64,000 bases of DNA from NCBI GenBank assembly GCA_945900965.1, contig CAMDKM010000010.1:1-64000 (forward strand), given 5' to 3'. The translations under genes and the position numbers were made by a program. Below the pieces are notes generated by a model that ran no database searches, was not told the DNA's origin, and saw nothing but the letters and a program-made list of their open reading frames with translations. Within the stretch, counting starts at the first letter, position 1. Each line of letters starts with the position of its first letter. This document shows positions 1-10,175 of this stretch, one piece after another. This DNA is from Bordetella parapertussis. Lineage in GTDB: Bacteria > Pseudomonadota > Gammaproteobacteria > Burkholderiales > JACQAP01.

Positions 1-1326
1 GTCGGGGAGGGGGATGCTTTGCCGACAATCTTGTGAGACAGAAAATAACCGCTGGAAAGTGCCCTTTAGATCGTCAAACGCGCCATTTCTAACTTCATCT
101 GGAACACTCCCACGGGGAAAAACATTACGGTGAAATATGCAGGCTAGCATCTTCTCCCACACAGTCGGTACGCCGCTTTTTTCGGCCATCTCGCGATAGT
201 GGCGGGCGCGAATTTCCCTCAGCCTGTAATGCATGTTCTTGGCTCGGATGCCCATCGCCAACCGCGCTTTTTGCGGCGAAAGTGAATTGGTGCCGTGCCC
301 GATGACGGGCCAGGCCGAGAGCACGTCGTAGAGCGGCGTCAGGCGATAACTGTCACCCGCATTGAGAAATACGGAAAAGTTTTTCGCATGTCCATCTGTC
401 GCGGCAAGCAGCCAGAAGGCCAGTTGCACCAAAAGAAACTGCTCGCGGTCCGCGTTGGGTGAAGCGCTGCCGGAGAGCAGTTTTAATGCGTCTGCTATTC
501 CGGGCCCACCGTCGGATTCGTATTTTCTGTCAGGCGGTACCCCGAGCGCCTGGCAAAAATCTTCTTGAGGCAGCCTCGCGATCCATCGCTCGTCCATCCA
601 CTGGCGATCGAAGCGTTCGACGACGAGCACCTTCTGATCGCCGAAAATTGCGATTTCGGTTATCGCCACTGAAAAGCCTAGTTCGCGAAGAATTTGCGCG
701 CATAGCCATTCATTCTCGACCGACTCTGACATGTCGAGCCGCAGCCCTCCACCGACCACACCGAGCGGCAACTTCAAAATGTGCGTCGTCGGGGTTGCGC
801 CCCGAGGGCGGAACCACTTGCCGCGTTGGCGCAAGAGGGCCGTCTTTTCCTGGGCACCCGCTATCGAAATGCGAAACGCATCGGAGTCTTCGTTGGTGCC
901 AAGCAATGGATCGGCGGTTACGCCGCGAAGAAGGCGCTCGACTTCGGCATCGTTAACTGCGTGCCCGTCAATCCGGTCGAATCCTTCTGGAGTCATTCCC
1001 GACGGCAGCAGTTGTACGGCACCTACGCAATCGCGCCCGATGGCAGTCAGCAGTTCAAATGCTTCGGTGCCGCGCGTGCGAAAGCGCGCACTGAGCCGAC
1101 GGCGAATATTGTCGTTGTCGGGCAGCAGATTCTCGAAATAGTTTGATACGGGCGCTCCGGTGATTTCGCGAGACGGGCCGATGGGGAGTGACAGCGAAAG
1201 CGATCGCCGCCGCGGAGAATTCAGCCAGGACTCCTCGTAGGTCACGCGATGTCCACTGGTGCGGGTTCGCGACCACACCCCGACCAGCTCGCCATTCATC
1301 CAGACATTGAGCTCGGTGGTCACCAT
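1..1326 (-). CDS. hipA: HipA serine/threonine kinase toxin (3' end beyond window)
   Basis: HipA-type toxin kinase; in E. coli HipA phosphorylates glutamyl-tRNA synthetase, stops translation and causes persistence. I translated the minus strand from the ATG at 1326 and it stays open for 442 codons to the window edge, so only the extreme C-terminus can be missing (E. coli HipA is 440 aa). Visible motifs: SIAGAQEKTALL near residue 154 (region of the autophosphorylated serine), LPQEDFCQA near 252, the catalytic loop DGHAKNFS at 311-318 and the metal-binding YDVLSAWP near 333-340. These match the E. coli family closely, so the kinase looks intact. The start overlaps the hipB stop (ATGGTGA), which implies translational coupling. 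The target in this organism is inferred only from the family. Confidence 0.93.
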   Translation of the reverse strand, partial: MVTTELNVWMNGELVGVWSRTRTSGHRVTYEESWLNSPRRRSLSLSLPIGPSREITGAPVSNYFENLLPDNDNIRRRLSARFRTRGTEAFELLTAIGRDCVGAVQLLPSGMTPEGFDRIDGHAVNDAEVERLLRGVTADPLLGTNEDSDAFRISIAGAQEKTALLRQRGKWFRPRGATPTTHILKLPLGVVGGGLRLDMSESVENEWLCAQILRELGFSVAITEIAIFGDQKVLVVERFDRQWMDERWIARLPQEDFCQALGVPPDRKYESDGGPGIADALKLLSGSASPNADREQFLLVQLAFWLLAATDGHAKNFSVFLNAGDSYRLTPLYDVLSAWPVIGHGTNSLSPQKARLAMGIRAKNMHYRLREIRARHYREMAEKSGVPTVWEKMLACIFHRNVFPRGSVPDEVRNGAFDDLKGTFQRLFSVSQDCRQSIPLPD

Positions 1327-1583
1327 GAGCCTTTTGGCATCGTGTCCGGCTCTGCCTCCTCGTCAGGCCGCGAATCATGCAGCACGATGTGTGCGTCCAA
1401 GGCGGTCAGCAGCCTGAACAGTTGCGCGACGCTGACAACCGAGGGATCCCGTTCGATTTCAGCAATGCGAACCTGTCCAATGCCAACTAACTTACCGAGC
1501 TGCGTCTGGGTCAGGCCCTTGGTCTTGCGCAACGCGCGCAACTGTTGCCTGATCTGGTCGGGGAAACGAATGGGATAGTTCAT
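1320..1583 (-). CDS. hipB: HipB-type XRE antitoxin and autorepressor
   Basis: An 87-residue DNA-binding antitoxin encoded upstream of and overlapping hipA. Residues about 10-65 form a Cro/C1-type helix-turn-helix (LTQTQLGKLVGIGQVRIAEI covers the scaffold and recognition helices). The acidic C-terminal tail ends in tryptophan, as does E. coli HipB. Family role: the dimer binds operators, neutralises HipA and represses the operon. The predicted operators lie directly upstream and support autoregulation. No Shine-Dalgarno sequence is visible before the ATG, and the predicted transcription start falls on or next to the start codon. Confidence 0.9.
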   Translation of the reverse strand: MNYPIRFPDQIRQQLRALRKTKGLTQTQLGKLVGIGQVRIAEIERDPSVVSVAQLFRLLTALDAHIVLHDSRPDEEAEPDTMPKGSW

Positions 1584-1589
1584 TCGCGC

Positions 1590-1660
1590 AGACTATCGCT
1601 CACAGGCGATATTGTCAATTTATCGCTTCATAGCGATATGAATATCGTCCTTATGCGATG
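1590..1660 (-). promoter_or_regulatory. hipBA promoter with two perfect and one degenerate HipB-like operators
   Basis: Two 18-bp inverted repeats TATCGC-N6-GCGATA lie at 1594-1611 and 1621-1638, with a degenerate third (TATCGT-N6-GCGATG) at 1643-1660. The published E. coli HipB operator is TATCC-N8-GGATA, so spacing is identical and one base per half-site differs. On the minus strand a perfect TTGACA -35 box at 1613-1618 and a weak TAGTCT -10 at 1590-1595 (17-bp spacer) place operator 1 exactly between the two boxes. Bound repressor would therefore block RNA polymerase. Inference from sequence only. Confidence 0.75.
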
Positions 1661-2066
1661 GCCACTACAAGCCATGCCAGAAATCGGCCCCCAAGATTCG
1701 CGCATTTTGAACCCGCACTACTCCTGCAATTGCTGATGCAGGATGCAGGATGCAGGATGCAGGATGCAAGAGGCTGACACCTGTCCTGCTTCGCGCCGTT
1801 CTTGCGAACCGACAAAGTGCACGAATTGGCTGGCGCAAATTTTTCAATTCCATGATTTGGGTTCGGACTCGGTATCTGACTCCGAAGACATGCAATCCGC
1901 GCAAAAAGCTGCTTGGCCACTGGCGCCCATCAACGACACAACACTAAGCTCGAAATAGCTGGGAGAAATTCCCATCTCTGCCACGCACTAAACGAAATTT
2001 AGTGCGCAATGGTAGATCGAGAATTGTAGAAAGAACCGATTGCATAAACGATAGATCGAGAAAGGA
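1661..2066. other. Non-coding stretch between hipBA and tRNA-Phe
   Basis: No convincing gene in about 400 bp. It holds a heptamer tandem repeat (listed separately), a perfect 9-bp stem-loop CGCACTAAA-CGAAA-TTTAGTGCG at 1984-2006 without a following T-run, and an 11-bp direct repeat TAGATCGAGAA at 2013-2023 and 2052-2062, the second copy ending 4 bp from the 3' end of the tRNA. Function unknown. Confidence 0.6.
1735..1769. repeat. Heptanucleotide tandem repeat (GATGCAG x5)
   Basis: Four exact copies of GATGCAG followed by one with a final A. The array is intergenic, about 150 bp upstream of hipB. The copy number could vary by slippage, but nothing shows that it does. Confidence 0.9.
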
Positions 2067-2142
<76 letters not shown>

Positions 2143-2151
2143 CCCGTTACA

Positions 2152-2180
2152 ACCTTATTCTCCGACGGGAGTCGGATCAA
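2152..2180 (-). promoter_or_regulatory. Probable sigma-70 promoter of tRNA-Phe
   Basis: TTGATC (-35) and TAAGGT (-10) are separated by 17 bp, with the -10 ending 9 nt before the tRNA 5' end. The spacer contains the small palindrome CCGAC-GGGA-GTCGG (2162-2175), and a similar one lies at 2200-2214; their meaning is unknown. Confidence 0.5.
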
Positions 2181-2359
2181 AACTTGGGGTGATGGACGTC
2201 CGACGGGGAGTCGGCACAGATTCTGGCCACCGCCCGGACCCGCGCCAACGCCGATCTGAGCATGCGTTAACGCAGCAAGAATACCTTCGCGGAAAGCGCG
2301 GAATTCTAACCGAAATGTCCCGTATAAAGCCACTTGAAACGAACGCGGTGTCGTTAAGA

Positions 2360-2386
2360 AAAAGCCCGCCGTGGCGGGTTTTTTCC
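2360..2386 (-). terminator. Rho-independent terminator after the MFS gene
   Basis: Six-bp GC stem CCCGCC/GGCGGG with a 2-nt nominal loop, flanked by an A-run and a T-run, so it can act in both directions. It lies about 20 nt after the transporter stop codon. Confidence 0.8.
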
Positions 2387-2404
2387 GGCAAATACCGCCC
2401 TCGA

Positions 2405-4015
2405 TTAGTTGTAATGAATATCCCGATCCTTGGTTTCCCTGAGGAATATCGTACCAACAACCAGAGTGATGACCGCGACGACGATCGGGTACCAGAGACC
2501 ATAGTAAATGTCCCCAGTTGCAGCGACCATGGCGGTGGCGGTGAGCGGCAACATGCCGCCAAACCAACCGTTGCCGATATGATAAGGCAGCGACATCGAG
2601 GTATAGCGAATTCGCGTCGGGAACAGCTCCACCAGGAATGCGGCGATCGGACCGTAAACCATGGTCACGTAGATCAGCATAATTACCAGGATCAACAAAG
2701 TCATGCCGTAATTGACCTTGGTTTTGTCCGCCGGCCCCGGATAGCCGCTCGCCTTCAGCGCTTCCGTCATTTTGGCATTGTCCCAGCCTTCCAGCGTTAC
2801 ATCGCCGATAGTCGTCACAACGGTCTTGCCTTCAATGCCAGGAACCGATGTGAAAGACAGACCCTGCTTGGTCAGGAAATCCTTGGCGCGATCACAGTCG
2901 CTGAATTTGCTCCATGGGCCGACGAAAATATGAAACTTGCAATCGGTCGCTGCCACCGTGATCTTGGTGTTCTGCTGGTATTGCTCCAAGGCCGGATTGA
3001 CATAGTGGGTGAGCCCCTGGAACAGCGGAAAGTAAGTTAGCGCGGCAATCAGACAACCTGCAAGTATGATCTTCAGCCGTCCGATTTTGTCCGAAAGCCA
3101 GCCAAAGAAAATAAAAAATGGCGTGCCGATCAGCAGTGACGCGCCGATCAAGGTGTAGGTCGTGACATAGTCGAGTTTGAGTGTGATTTGCAGGAAGAAC
3201 AAAGCGTAGAACTGGCCGGTGTACCAGACCACGCCCTGTCCCGCTGTGGCGCCCACCAGCGCCAGCAGAACGTACTTGTTGTTCGGGTAACGCAGGAAGC
3301 TGTCGGTGAGCGGGCTTTTTGAGCCTTTGCCCTCGTCCTTCATTTTCTTGAATACCGGCGATTCTTCCAGCTTGAGCCGGATGTACACCGAAAACGCGAG
3401 GAGAATGATCGAAACCCAGAATGGTATTCTCCAACCCCAGTTCTTGAAGTCTTCGGCATCGATCTGGGTACGGCAAATTCCGATAACCACCAATGCCAGG
3501 AAGAATCCCAAGGTGGCGGTAGTCTGAATCCAGCTGGTGTCGTAGCCGCGCCTGTGATTCGGGGCATGTTCAGCAACATAAGTCGCGGCACCACCATATT
3601 CGCCTCCCAAAGCAAGCCCCTGAAGCAAGCGCAGACTCACCAAAAGAACGGGGGCAAGCCACCCTATCGTCTGGAAGGTCGGCAATAGACCCACCGCGAA
3701 GGTTGCGCCGCCCATGACGATGATGGTTATCAGGAAGGTGTATTTGCGACCCACCAGATCGCCGATACGGCCAAAAAATAATGCGCCGAATGGCCGCACT
3801 AGAAAACCCGCAGCGTAGGTGGCGAAGGCCGACAGCAGGGCCGCCGTTTCGTTGCCGGGCGGAAAGAACAATGCGGCAAAAAAAGGCGCCAGTGTCGCGT
3901 AGAGGTAGAAGTCGTACCACTCGAAGACCGTTCCAAGCGAAGAGGCGAATATGACTCGCTTCTCTTCCGGCTTGAAGTCCGGATGATGCTTGTCGTGTGC
4001 TGCGGTTGCGGTCAT
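2405..4015 (-). CDS. MFS transporter of the metabolite:proton symporter (MHS) type
   Basis: An inner-membrane transporter of about 536 aa with twelve predicted membrane segments. The MHS signature is clear: FEWYDFYLY in the first helix, GRIGDLVGRKYTF after helix 2, and LLQGLALGGEYGGA in helix 4. A hydrophilic insert of about 90 residues in the second half (with two cysteines, near TDCKF and SDCDR) enlarges a periplasmic loop; longer MHS homologues carry such inserts. The reading frame extends 30 codons further upstream, but I chose the internal ATG because GGGAGGAAGGC directly precedes it. The family carries proline/betaine, dicarboxylates, shikimate and others; the substrate here cannot be called. 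It is transcribed alone, with terminators on both sides. Confidence 0.85.
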   Translation of the reverse strand: MTATAAHDKHHPDFKPEEKRVIFASSLGTVFEWYDFYLYATLAPFFAALFFPPGNETAALLSAFATYAAGFLVRPFGALFFGRIGDLVGRKYTFLITIIVMGGATFAVGLLPTFQTIGWLAPVLLVSLRLLQGLALGGEYGGAATYVAEHAPNHRRGYDTSWIQTTATLGFFLALVVIGICRTQIDAEDFKNWGWRIPFWVSIILLAFSVYIRLKLEESPVFKKMKDEGKGSKSPLTDSFLRYPNNKYVLLALVGATAGQGVVWYTGQFYALFFLQITLKLDYVTTYTLIGASLLIGTPFFIFFGWLSDKIGRLKIILAGCLIAALTYFPLFQGLTHYVNPALEQYQQNTKITVAATDCKFHIFVGPWSKFSDCDRAKDFLTKQGLSFTSVPGIEGKTVVTTIGDVTLEGWDNAKMTEALKASGYPGPADKTKVNYGMTLLILVIMLIYVTMVYGPIAAFLVELFPTRIRYTSMSLPYHIGNGWFGGMLPLTATAMVAATGDIYYGLWYPIVVAVITLVVGTIFLRETKDRDIHYN

Positions 4016-4171
4016 GCCTTCCTCCCAGTTTCGTATTGTTATTGGCCGTCGCGTATCGGTCCGTCCCGCGTTGCGACCGACAGTGTAATTGCCTGCCCCC
4101 GGCAATTGTCAACGAAATTGTTCCATGGTCCGGGTAAATTGCGATGCTGGCTATTGCCAGAACACCAAATG

Positions 4172-4200
4172 AAAAGCCCCGCTTGCGCGGGGCCTTTTTC
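4172..4200 (-). terminator. Rho-independent terminator of groES-groEL
   Basis: A seven-bp stem GCCCCGC/GCGGGGC with a short loop and an A-run that becomes a T-run on the minus strand, 30 nt after the groEL stop codon. Confidence 0.85.
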
Positions 4201-4229
4201 CAGCCAAACCAAGTTCTTCTGGTCGAGCC

Positions 4230-5879
<1,650 letters not shown>

Positions 5880-5919
5880 TTACTCCTGAAAGAATTTTGG
5901 GGAATGTTGGGAATCTGGA

Positions 5920-6210
5920 TCAGGCTTCGACGACGCCCATGATGTCTTCTTCGCGCATCACGAGCAGCTCTTCGCCGTGAACCTTGACGGTTTGGCCGGA
6001 GTACTTGCCAAAAAGGATCTTGTCGCCTTTCTTGACATCCAGCGCGCGGACCTTGCCGTCTTCCAATATCTTGCCCTTGCCCACCTCGACAACCTCACCT
6101 TGATCCGGTTTTTCGGCTGCGGTATCCGGGATCACGATCCCGGAAGCGGTCTTGCGCTCTTCCTCGAGGCGCTTGACGATGACACGATCATGCAAAGGAC
6201 GAATTTTCAT
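5920..6210 (-). CDS. groS: Co-chaperonin GroES (Hsp10)
   Basis: A 96-aa co-chaperonin that caps GroEL. It starts [14 protein letters not shown], has the mobile loop [14 protein letters not shown] at residues 17-30, and ends with the conserved [14 protein letters not shown]-type segment (here [11 protein letters not shown]). The SD is strong (AGGAGGGT). It is the first gene of groES-groEL; the promoter and CIRCE element lie 50-105 bp upstream, so HrcA-type heat-shock repression is expected. Confidence 0.99.
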   Translation of the reverse strand: MKIRPLHDRVIVKRLEEERKTASGIVIPDTAAEKPDQGEVVEVGKGKILEDGKVRALDVKKGDKILFGKYSGQTVKVHGEELLVMREEDIMGVVEA

Positions 6211-6259
6211 TGCTACCCTCCTAATGAATTATGTGAACGATATCAGGACAAAAACTCTG

Positions 6260-6314
6260 TCAGCACTCAATGCGAGCGAGTGCTAATGGTATGGGCGCGA
6301 AATCGGAATTGCAA
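6260..6314 (-). promoter_or_regulatory. groES promoter with CIRCE (HrcA) operator
   Basis: On the minus strand TTAGCACTC-N9-GAGTGCTGA (6260-6286) matches the CIRCE consensus TTAGCACTC-N9-GAGTGCTAA except for one base. TTGCAA (6309-6314) and TACCAT (6286-6291), 17 bp apart, form a plausible -35/-10 pair whose start point would lie inside CIRCE. That fits HrcA repression. The hrcA gene is not in this window. Confidence 0.88.
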
Positions 6315-6454
6315 GGGGGAGCACGAAATAGGTATGCGGGGCCCAAGACCAAAGAGCCAGCATTTACACCCTGGAAGACCCCTGGATTCAGGGAAAAGGC
6401 GTTGTTGCGCCGGCCGAGGTCCAGCCAGATCGGGATATGGCGTGCCGAACGAAA

Positions 6455-7093
6455 TTACTGGGACTGGGCAATATGCCCGGGAACTCCAAAGCGGTAGACC
6501 GTCTTGTTTGGCCTGTGCCCAACCGGGCGAATCGGGGCAAGCGGGCAGGGCGGCTCACGGGTGCCGTCAGGCTTCAGAGTGGCGTCGTCCGCGACTTCAG
6601 CCCAGATTCCTCGATGTACCGGCCTGAACATCCACATCAGATAACCGCGCCGGGACGCAAGGTCCAGCAACTCGTCGGAATCCGGCACATCGGCAACTAC
6701 AACCTGTTTTCCATTCACACCGAAGGGAAATGCCCCAAATGCTTGTAAGCACTCATAGGCTTCCCGCGATTGCGCTCCAGGACGCCCGCAAGCGAAGCGT
6801 TCGGCCCGGGCAACATCCCAGGCACCCAGTTCCCAGCCGGCTTCCATTGCCGCCTGGTCCACGACCCCAAGATCATTCCAGCGCTGATTGACTTGTAATG
6901 CCGAACTTGGGATGGGGGTATAGGCAACTGTGGTCGCCTCGTCCAGTTCGGCGATTTTTTCCTCCACGAAGCCGTGCCAATGCAAGGTCAGAATGACAGG
7001 CGTATCGGGAAAAGGGACGGCGGCCAGCGTGACGGCAACCAGAGGAAGTTTGGTTCCCGCGATCTGTTCGGAAATCGTACCGAGCAAATTCAT
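6455..7093 (-). CDS. Conserved-looking protein of unknown function, 212 aa
   Basis: I do not recognise this protein. It has a good start (GGAGGGTTGC before ATG) and normal codon use. No signal peptide or membrane segment is seen, although residues 15-40 are hydrophobic (LPLVAVTLAAVPFPDTPVIL). It is rich in Trp, Pro and Ala. Segments that might be domain landmarks are HWHGFVEEKIAELDE near 39 and RRGYLMWMFRPVHRGIWAE in the second half. It lies between groES (same strand, about 245 nt downstream) and the divergent bioA; neither suggests a role. Soluble cytoplasmic protein, function unassigned. Confidence 0.7.
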   Translation of the reverse strand: MNLLGTISEQIAGTKLPLVAVTLAAVPFPDTPVILTLHWHGFVEEKIAELDEATTVAYTPIPSSALQVNQRWNDLGVVDQAAMEAGWELGAWDVARAERFACGRPGAQSREAYECLQAFGAFPFGVNGKQVVVADVPDSDELLDLASRRGYLMWMFRPVHRGIWAEVADDATLKPDGTREPPCPLAPIRPVGHRPNKTVYRFGVPGHIAQSQ

Positions 7094-7330
7094 GCAACCC
7101 TCCAGTCAGGGAAAACATTCGAAGGCTTCTAACGGCAGACTAAAGCATCATCAGTGCCTGATGGCCTTGCAGCAGAGCCCAACGAGTGCCAGTAATTTTC
7201 GCAAGTTATGCAAAATCCCGCGTCACCTCCATGACTGCCACAATATATAGCGCCCGCTCGATTGGCTTGCGGGAAAATACCTCCTTTTCGACACTGTCCG
7301 GCGCTTTACTGATCTGATCTTTGACTCCCG

Positions 7331-8653
7331 ATGAATTCCAACATCTCCAGAAATTCCGATTTGCTTGCACGCAGCCTGCGCGCGGTGTGGCACCCCTGCA
7401 CCCAAATGAAGCAACACGAAATTTATCCGCCGGTGCCGATATCGCGTGGCGAAGGCGTATGGCTATACGATTTCGATGGCAATAAATATCTGGATGGCAT
7501 CAGCTCATGGTGGGTAAATCTATTTGGCCACGCCAATCCGCGCATCAATGCGGCGCTGGTCGATCAATTGAATCGACTCGAACACGTGATTCTGGCGGGG
7601 TTCACCCACGAACCGGTCGTGCAATTGTCGGAACGACTGTCGGAAATTTCAGGGCTCGGCCATTGTTTCTATGGCAGCGATGGCGCCTCGGCGGTCGAGA
7701 TCGCGCTGAAAATGAGTTTTCATTACTGGCGCAACACAGGACAGGCCGGCAAATCCCAGTTTGTCAGCCTGCAGGGCGGCTATCACGGGGAAACACTGGG
7801 GGCACTATCGGTCACGGACGTCGCGATATTCCGTGACACCTATTCTCCGCTGTTGCGGCCGAGCCACCAGGTTCCGTCTCCGGACTGGAGGAACGGAACC
7901 GCCGCCGATAGCCCGGAAGACATCGCTCGCGCCGCCGCCCGGATGCTGGAAGCACATCTTTCGCAACACCATGCCAATACGGCAGCCTTGATCGTGGAAC
8001 CACTCGTCCAGAGCGCCGGCGGCATGGCGATGTATCACCCGGCCTACCTTGCCGAAGCGCGCCGTCTTTGTGACCGATTCCGGGTACACCTGATTGCCGA
8101 CGAGATTGCCGTCGGCTTCGGCCGCACTGGCACCTTCTTCGGCTACGAACAAGCCGGAATCCGTCCCGATATCTTGTGTCTCTCGAAGGGCCTTACTGGC
8201 GGCTATCTGCCGCTTTCCGTCGTCATGACCACAAACGAGATATACGAGGCCTTCTACCATGAAGACACGGCCAGGGGCTTTCTTCATTCGCACTCATATA
8301 CCGGCAATGCCTTGGCTTGCCGCGCCGCCCTGGCCGTGCTGGACATATTCGAGCAGGATAACGTTATCGCAGTCAACCGCGAAAAGGCGGCCCGAATCAA
8401 CCGTCGCTGCGAGACGGTGCGCAAGCACCCGAAGGTCACACATTTTCGGAACACGGGAATGATTTGGGCATTTGAAATCGATTCTGATAACCCCGCATGC
8501 GGGCGTAATTTTTACCAGGCTGCGCTGGCGAGGGGATTATTGTTGCGCCCCATAGGCAACACGGTCTATTTCATGCCACCCTACGTGATAGAAGATGCGC
8601 ACATCGATTTTCTGATCGATGGCACCCTCGATATTCTGGACAAGCCGGTTTGA
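7331..8653 (+). CDS. bioA: Adenosylmethionine-8-amino-7-oxononanoate aminotransferase (biotin synthesis)
   Basis: PLP enzyme that converts KAPA to DAPA in biotin synthesis, using S-adenosylmethionine as amino donor. Class-III aminotransferase of 440 aa. WHPCTQM near residue 20 is typical of BioA, the phosphate-binding GSDGASAVE is at 115-123, the cofactor Asp lies in LIADEIAVGFGRTG (254-267), and the PLP lysine is K286 in LSKGLTGGYLPLS. Dedicated BioA features rather than generic aminotransferase features support the name. The other bio genes are not in the window. No BirA-type operator was seen upstream. Confidence 0.95.
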   Translation: MNSNISRNSDLLARSLRAVWHPCTQMKQHEIYPPVPISRGEGVWLYDFDGNKYLDGISSWWVNLFGHANPRINAALVDQLNRLEHVILAGFTHEPVVQLSERLSEISGLGHCFYGSDGASAVEIALKMSFHYWRNTGQAGKSQFVSLQGGYHGETLGALSVTDVAIFRDTYSPLLRPSHQVPSPDWRNGTAADSPEDIARAAARMLEAHLSQHHANTAALIVEPLVQSAGGMAMYHPAYLAEARRLCDRFRVHLIADEIAVGFGRTGTFFGYEQAGIRPDILCLSKGLTGGYLPLSVVMTTNEIYEAFYHEDTARGFLHSHSYTGNALACRAALAVLDIFEQDNVIAVNREKAARINRRCETVRKHPKVTHFRNTGMIWAFEIDSDNPACGRNFYQAALARGLLLRPIGNTVYFMPPYVIEDAHIDFLIDGTLDILDKPV

Positions 8654-8654
8654 A

Positions 8655-8713
8655 CTTCGAATCCCCTGCTGCCGTAGCACGCGGGCGTAATAGATTCGAA
8701 GCCATGCGATAAT
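8655..8713 (+). promoter_or_regulatory. bioA-glmU gap: inverted repeat and possible glmU promoter
   Basis: CTTCGAATC (8655-8663) and GATTCGAAG (8693-8701) form a 9-bp inverted repeat with a 29-nt loop and no T-run. Directly after it, TGC-GATAAT (-10 at 8708-8713) resembles an extended -10 box 29 nt before the glmU start; no good -35 is present. Low certainty. Confidence 0.35.
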
Positions 8714-8741
8714 TCCTGCGCGCTTTTCGAAATTCGCCCAA

Positions 8742-10112
8742 ATGAAAAATCCACCTCTCAATGTTGTGATTCTGGCCGCGGGCAAGGGTACGCGTATGCA
8801 TTCGCGCCTCCCGAAGGTATTGCAACCGCTTGGCGGGCGCGCGCTGCTTGCACACGTCATTGCTCGGGCGCGTGAAATTCAGGCCGACAAAACCATCGTC
8901 GTTTATGGCCATGGCGGCGAAGCCGTGCTCCGAGCATGTGCCGACCCCACGCTGGACTTTGTGTTGCAGGAGCCTCAACTGGGGACGGGGCATGCGGTGC
9001 AAATGGCGCAACCATTGCTTTTGCCCGGTGGCTCGACTTTGATTCTTTACGGCGATGTCCCCTTGATTCGCGCGGAAACCTTGAGCGCGCTTTGTGCCAG
9101 GCCGGGGCATTTAAGTCTGCTGACCGCGGAAATTGACGAGCCAACCGGTTACGGCCGCATCGTTCGAAACACCGCTGGCGCGGTGAAATGCATCACGGAA
9201 GAGAAAGATGCCAGCGCACGGGAACGAAAAATCCGCGAAATCAACACTGGCGTCATGTGCGCCCCAACCGACAAACTCGCCATCTGGCTTAAACAGTTGA
9301 AACCCAATAACGCGCAGCGGGAATACTACCTGACCGATATTGTCGCCCTGGCTATCGCATCGGGCACAGGAGTCAAGACGGTGTCGCCAGAAGAGAACTG
9401 GGAATTTCTCGGCGTCAACAGCAAGGAACAGCTGGCCCAGGTGGAGCGTATATTCCAGTTGCAACAGGCAAAATCACTGATGCACCAGGGCGTATCGCTC
9501 GCCGACCCATGGCGATTCGACTTGCGTGGGGAATTGTCTTGCGGCCAGGATGTATTTATCGACGTGAACTGCGTTTTCGAGGGAACCGTAAAACTGGCCG
9601 ATGATGTCATGATAGGCGCCGGCTGCGTGCTTCGAAACGTCGACGTTGGATCAGGCTCCCACATTGCGCCGTTTTCGCATCTGGACGGCGCCCATATCGG
9701 GGCGCACTGCGACATCGGCCCATTTGCCCGCTTGCGCCCAGGCACTCGGCTGGCCGATGAAGTAAAAGTCGGAAATTTTGTCGAAATAAAAGCCAGCGAA
9801 TTCGGTCAAGGCTCCAAAGCGCCACACCTGAGTTATGTCGGGGACACCAGCGTTGGCCGAAAGGTCAATATCGGCGCAGGCACCATCACCTGTAACTATG
9901 ATGGCGTGAACAAACACCGGACGATTATCGAGGATGATGTGTTCATCGGATCGGATACACAACTGGTCGCGCCCGTGACGGTCGGCAAAGGCGCCACCAT
10001 TGGTGCAGGCAGCACCATCACCAAAGATGCGCCCGCCGGCCAATTGACGCTTTCGCGGGGCCGCCAAACATCCATTGCGGGCTGGAAACGACCAACCAAG
10101 AAATCGGGCTAA
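8742..10112 (+). CDS. glmU: Bifunctional GlmU: glucosamine-1-P acetyltransferase / GlcNAc-1-P uridylyltransferase
   Basis: Makes UDP-GlcNAc from GlcN-1-P, acetyl-CoA and UTP for peptidoglycan and LPS. The N-terminal nucleotidyltransferase has [21 protein letters not shown] at residues 8-28 and YGDVPL near 103. The C-terminal left-handed beta-helix shows hexapeptide repeats and the acetyltransferase segments [21 protein letters not shown] and [13 protein letters not shown]. Length (456 aa) is normal for the family. It stands 63 nt before glmS, the enzyme that supplies the pathway, so the two probably act as one unit. Confidence 0.98.
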   Translation: MKNPPLNVVILAAGKGTRMHSRLPKVLQPLGGRALLAHVIARAREIQADKTIVVYGHGGEAVLRACADPTLDFVLQEPQLGTGHAVQMAQPLLLPGGSTLILYGDVPLIRAETLSALCARPGHLSLLTAEIDEPTGYGRIVRNTAGAVKCITEEKDASARERKIREINTGVMCAPTDKLAIWLKQLKPNNAQREYYLTDIVALAIASGTGVKTVSPEENWEFLGVNSKEQLAQVERIFQLQQAKSLMHQGVSLADPWRFDLRGELSCGQDVFIDVNCVFEGTVKLADDVMIGAGCVLRNVDVGSGSHIAPFSHLDGAHIGAHCDIGPFARLRPGTRLADEVKVGNFVEIKASEFGQGSKAPHLSYVGDTSVGRKVNIGAGTITCNYDGVNKHRTIIEDDVFIGSDTQLVAPVTVGKGATIGAGSTITKDAPAGQLTLSRGRQTSIAGWKRPTKKSG

Positions 10113-10175
10113 GCCGCGCAATTTCAAGACTCGATACCCTTTCGAACCCCACCCTTTACCTCTCGACAAACTCTT

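Noticed and set aside
1-1326. hipA as a frameshifted or broken toxin
   Set aside because: It appears in no stop-bounded frame only because its stop codon is outside the window; direct translation gives 442 uninterrupted codons with all kinase motifs.
1735-1769. CRISPR-like array
   Set aside because: Units of 7 bp without spacers; a simple tandem repeat.
10113-10175. glmS ribozyme
   Set aside because: The 63-bp leader is too short and lacks the conserved core; such ribozymes are typical of Gram-positive bacteria.
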